Source of the DNA: Prevotella sp. UBA2725
Lineage (GTDB): Bacteria; Bacteroidota; Bacteroidia; Bacteroidales; Bacteroidaceae
Length of the DNA stretch: 59,603 nucleotides
Assembly: GCA_002353825.1 (NCBI GenBank)
Contig: DEKJ01000047.1
Location: 1-59,603, forward strand
Reading direction: 5' to 3'
Position 1 is the first letter of the stretch. Every line of letters starts with the position of its first letter. Shown here piece after piece: positions 58,538 to 59,603 of this stretch. The position numbers and the translations under genes are program-made. The notes beneath the pieces were generated by a model. That model saw nothing but the letters and a program-made list of their open reading frames with translations. It ran no database searches and was not told the origin of the DNA.

Positions 58538-59038
58538 ATGCAAGACAATCCCAATGAACAGTTCCCGATCGTGGATGAAGACGGGAACATCCTCGGAGCC
58601 GTCAGTCGCGGACATGCGCACGATGGCAGCAAGATTCTTCATCCCGTTGTTCACCTTCACGTCTTCAACGGCAAGGGCGAGCTCTATCTCCAGCATCGTC
58701 CAGCGTGGAAAGACATTCAACCCGACAAGTGGGACACTGCTGTCGGTGGTCATATCGACTTAGGCGAGAATGTCGACCAGGCCTTGCACCGTGAGGTTCG
58801 TGAAGAACTGGGCATCACCGATTTCCAACCTGAGTCACTAGGTCATTACGTCTTCGAAAGCAAGCGTGAACGCGAGCTCGTCTATGTCCATCGTTGCGTC
58901 TATGAAGGTCCCATCAAACCGAGCAAGGACGAACTCAACGGTGGTCGCTTTTGGACTCGTCAGGAGATTCTTGACAATATAGGCAAGGGAGTCTTCACAC
59001 CCAATTTCGAGAACGAATACAAGAAATTCTTCGCTTAA
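58538..59038 (+). CDS. Nudix hydrolase (YfcD/IDI-like)
   Basis: A 166-residue pyrophosphohydrolase. The Nudix box is complete: GGHIDLGENVDQALHREVREELGI (Gly-x5-Glu-x7-Arg-Glu-x2-Glu-Glu-x-Gly), split around residues 69-92. The N-terminal stretch QFPIVDEDGNILGAVSRGHAHDG and LYLQHRPAWKDIQPDKWDTAV resemble YfcD and isopentenyl-diphosphate isomerase-type members. The start at 58538 (MQDNPNEQFP) was preferred over 58484, since the intervening bases are repeat sequence. The substrate is unknown. Confidence 0.9.
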   Translation: MQDNPNEQFPIVDEDGNILGAVSRGHAHDGSKILHPVVHLHVFNGKGELYLQHRPAWKDIQPDKWDTAVGGHIDLGENVDQALHREVREELGITDFQPESLGHYVFESKRERELVYVHRCVYEGPIKPSKDELNGGRFWTRQEILDNIGKGVFTPNFENEYKKFFA

Positions 59039-59045
59039 ACGAACC

Positions 59046-59266
59046 CCAAAAATCACAAAATCACAAAATCGCAGTCACATTAAGACACTTCACACATTCC
59101 GGAGAAGAGAATTCACTTTCGCGTACATTATTATATTATATATATAATAATGTATATACTATTATTAATATAATAACTATTAATAATATCTTTCCTCTCT
59201 TCCGCATGAGCAAATGTTGAAAGGTGTCTTAATGTGACTGCGATTTTGCGATTTTGTGATTTTTGG
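59046..59266. repeat. AT-core element E2 with inverted TGTGATTT-type arms
   Basis: The left arm 59046-59088 and right arm 59224-59266 are a 43-bp inverted repeat with one mismatch. The right arm begins GTGTCTTAATGTGACTGCGA and carries TTTTGTGATT units. The 135-base spacer has TTCACTTTCGCGTACATTAT, a long A/T tract, then CCTCTCTTCCGCATGAGC. It aligns with the core of element E1 read on the minus strand. It begins eight bases after the Nudix stop. No gene is seen from 59039 to the window end. Confidence 0.75.
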
Positions 59267-59381
59267 TCCTTCTCTTTTTGAGTTGATAAGGTCCCCGAAA
59301 GCTTAAGAGCCGAAAATGTTGATTATTCATGGAATGTTTCAAGCTGTACGGTTGAATCTCGTTCTTCTTTAGGGTCAGCCC

Positions 59382-59603
59382 GCACCTCGAAGAGGTGCCA
59401 CATGGTTAGCCCCAGGTAAGGAGCGCAGCGACGTAACCTGTGGCTTATGTGCGACGAGATTTCGTTGCTATCCGGCCTCGAAGAGGGCGAACATGGTTGG
59501 AATGCTGGTGTTAACTCTCGTGTGTCTAACCTTGTTCGCCCTCTCCGAGGCCGGCAATTAGGTCATGCGGGCCAATCACGACCCCATGCTGCGTCGCTGC
59601 GCT
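59382..59603. repeat. Composite nested-palindrome repeat, copy R7 (cut by the window end)
   Basis: GCACCTCGAAGAGGTGC (59382-59398), CCCCAGGTAAGGAGCGCAGC, the central CCGGCCTCGAAGAGGGCGAA arm (from 59472) and its inverse (to 59554), then CCCCATGCTGCGTCGCTGCG at the edge. A degraded left end GGTCCTTCTCTTTTTGAGTT lies at about 59265. The stretch between (59285-59380) shows nothing further. Confidence 0.8.

Noticed and set aside
59046..59266. Replication origin
   Set aside because: The AT tract and inverted arms could suggest one, but there is no dnaA gene, no cluster of DnaA boxes, and similar elements occur at two other loci.

Overview
The window looks like chromosomal DNA from a Bacteroidota bacterium, most likely Prevotellaceae. 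Gene content supports this: ATP-dependent PEP carboxykinase, a DUF4270 lipoprotein beside a half-length GT5 protein, ribosomal protein S16 with an Ala-rich tail, a TonB-dependent receptor with a carboxypeptidase-like N-terminal domain, and a 42-residue protein after DUF4270. So do the promoters: many genes are preceded by TTTG, about 19-20 bases, then TAnnTTTG, the Bacteroidota sigma-ABfr promoter, and strong Shine-Dalgarno sequences are rare. No rRNA, tRNA or CRISPR array was seen.

Layout. 1-4.7 kb: secreted endonuclease I, upp with a short-chain dehydrogenase, and pckA. 5.6-10.4 kb (minus): a DUF5715 protein, umuD, umuC and an OPT transporter in one close series. 10.7-14.2 kb: hemolysin III-type membrane protein and ClpB. 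14.4-17.6 kb: FtsK and a LolA-like carrier. 17.7-26.2 kb (minus): sppA-lpxK-PNP-thiL, nth-DUF2461, htpG. 26.2-29.7 kb: an accessory zone with a small-RNA-like unit, palindromic repeats, a 22-bp tandem array and an IS110-family element. 29.7-46.4 kb: NlpE-like lipoprotein with threonine aldolase, Nramp-kdsC-maf, asnA, dnaX, rpsP, galE, a carboxylase operon (carboxyltransferase, 52-residue subunit, biotin carrier), GT5/DUF4270, ftsY and rimO. 46.4-59.0 kb: two HU-type genes, glycerate kinase, a TonB receptor, a minimal nucleotidyltransferase, a TPR protein, gyrA, a TSUP permease, NhaC and a Nudix hydrolase.

Most interesting region. The IS110 element (about 27875-29555) lies inside a palindromic intergenic repeat. 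Comparison with an uninterrupted copy at the start of the window places its ends, with an AG dinucleotide at both junctions. Its 271-base upstream non-coding region contains one octamer identical to the left target flank plus AG, and, further 3', a second octamer identical to the element's right end plus AG. That is the order expected of the target and donor guides of an IS110 bridge RNA. The target octamer recurs in other copies of the repeat, so the element appears programmed to use the host's intergenic palindromes.

Two other repeat systems stand out. One is a composite element of up to about 340 bp built as nested palindromes, with visible terminal inverted repeats in some copies. The other is a set of AT-rich cores flanked by inverted arms; the arms share a CTTAATGT-like start but carry different short repeat units at different loci.
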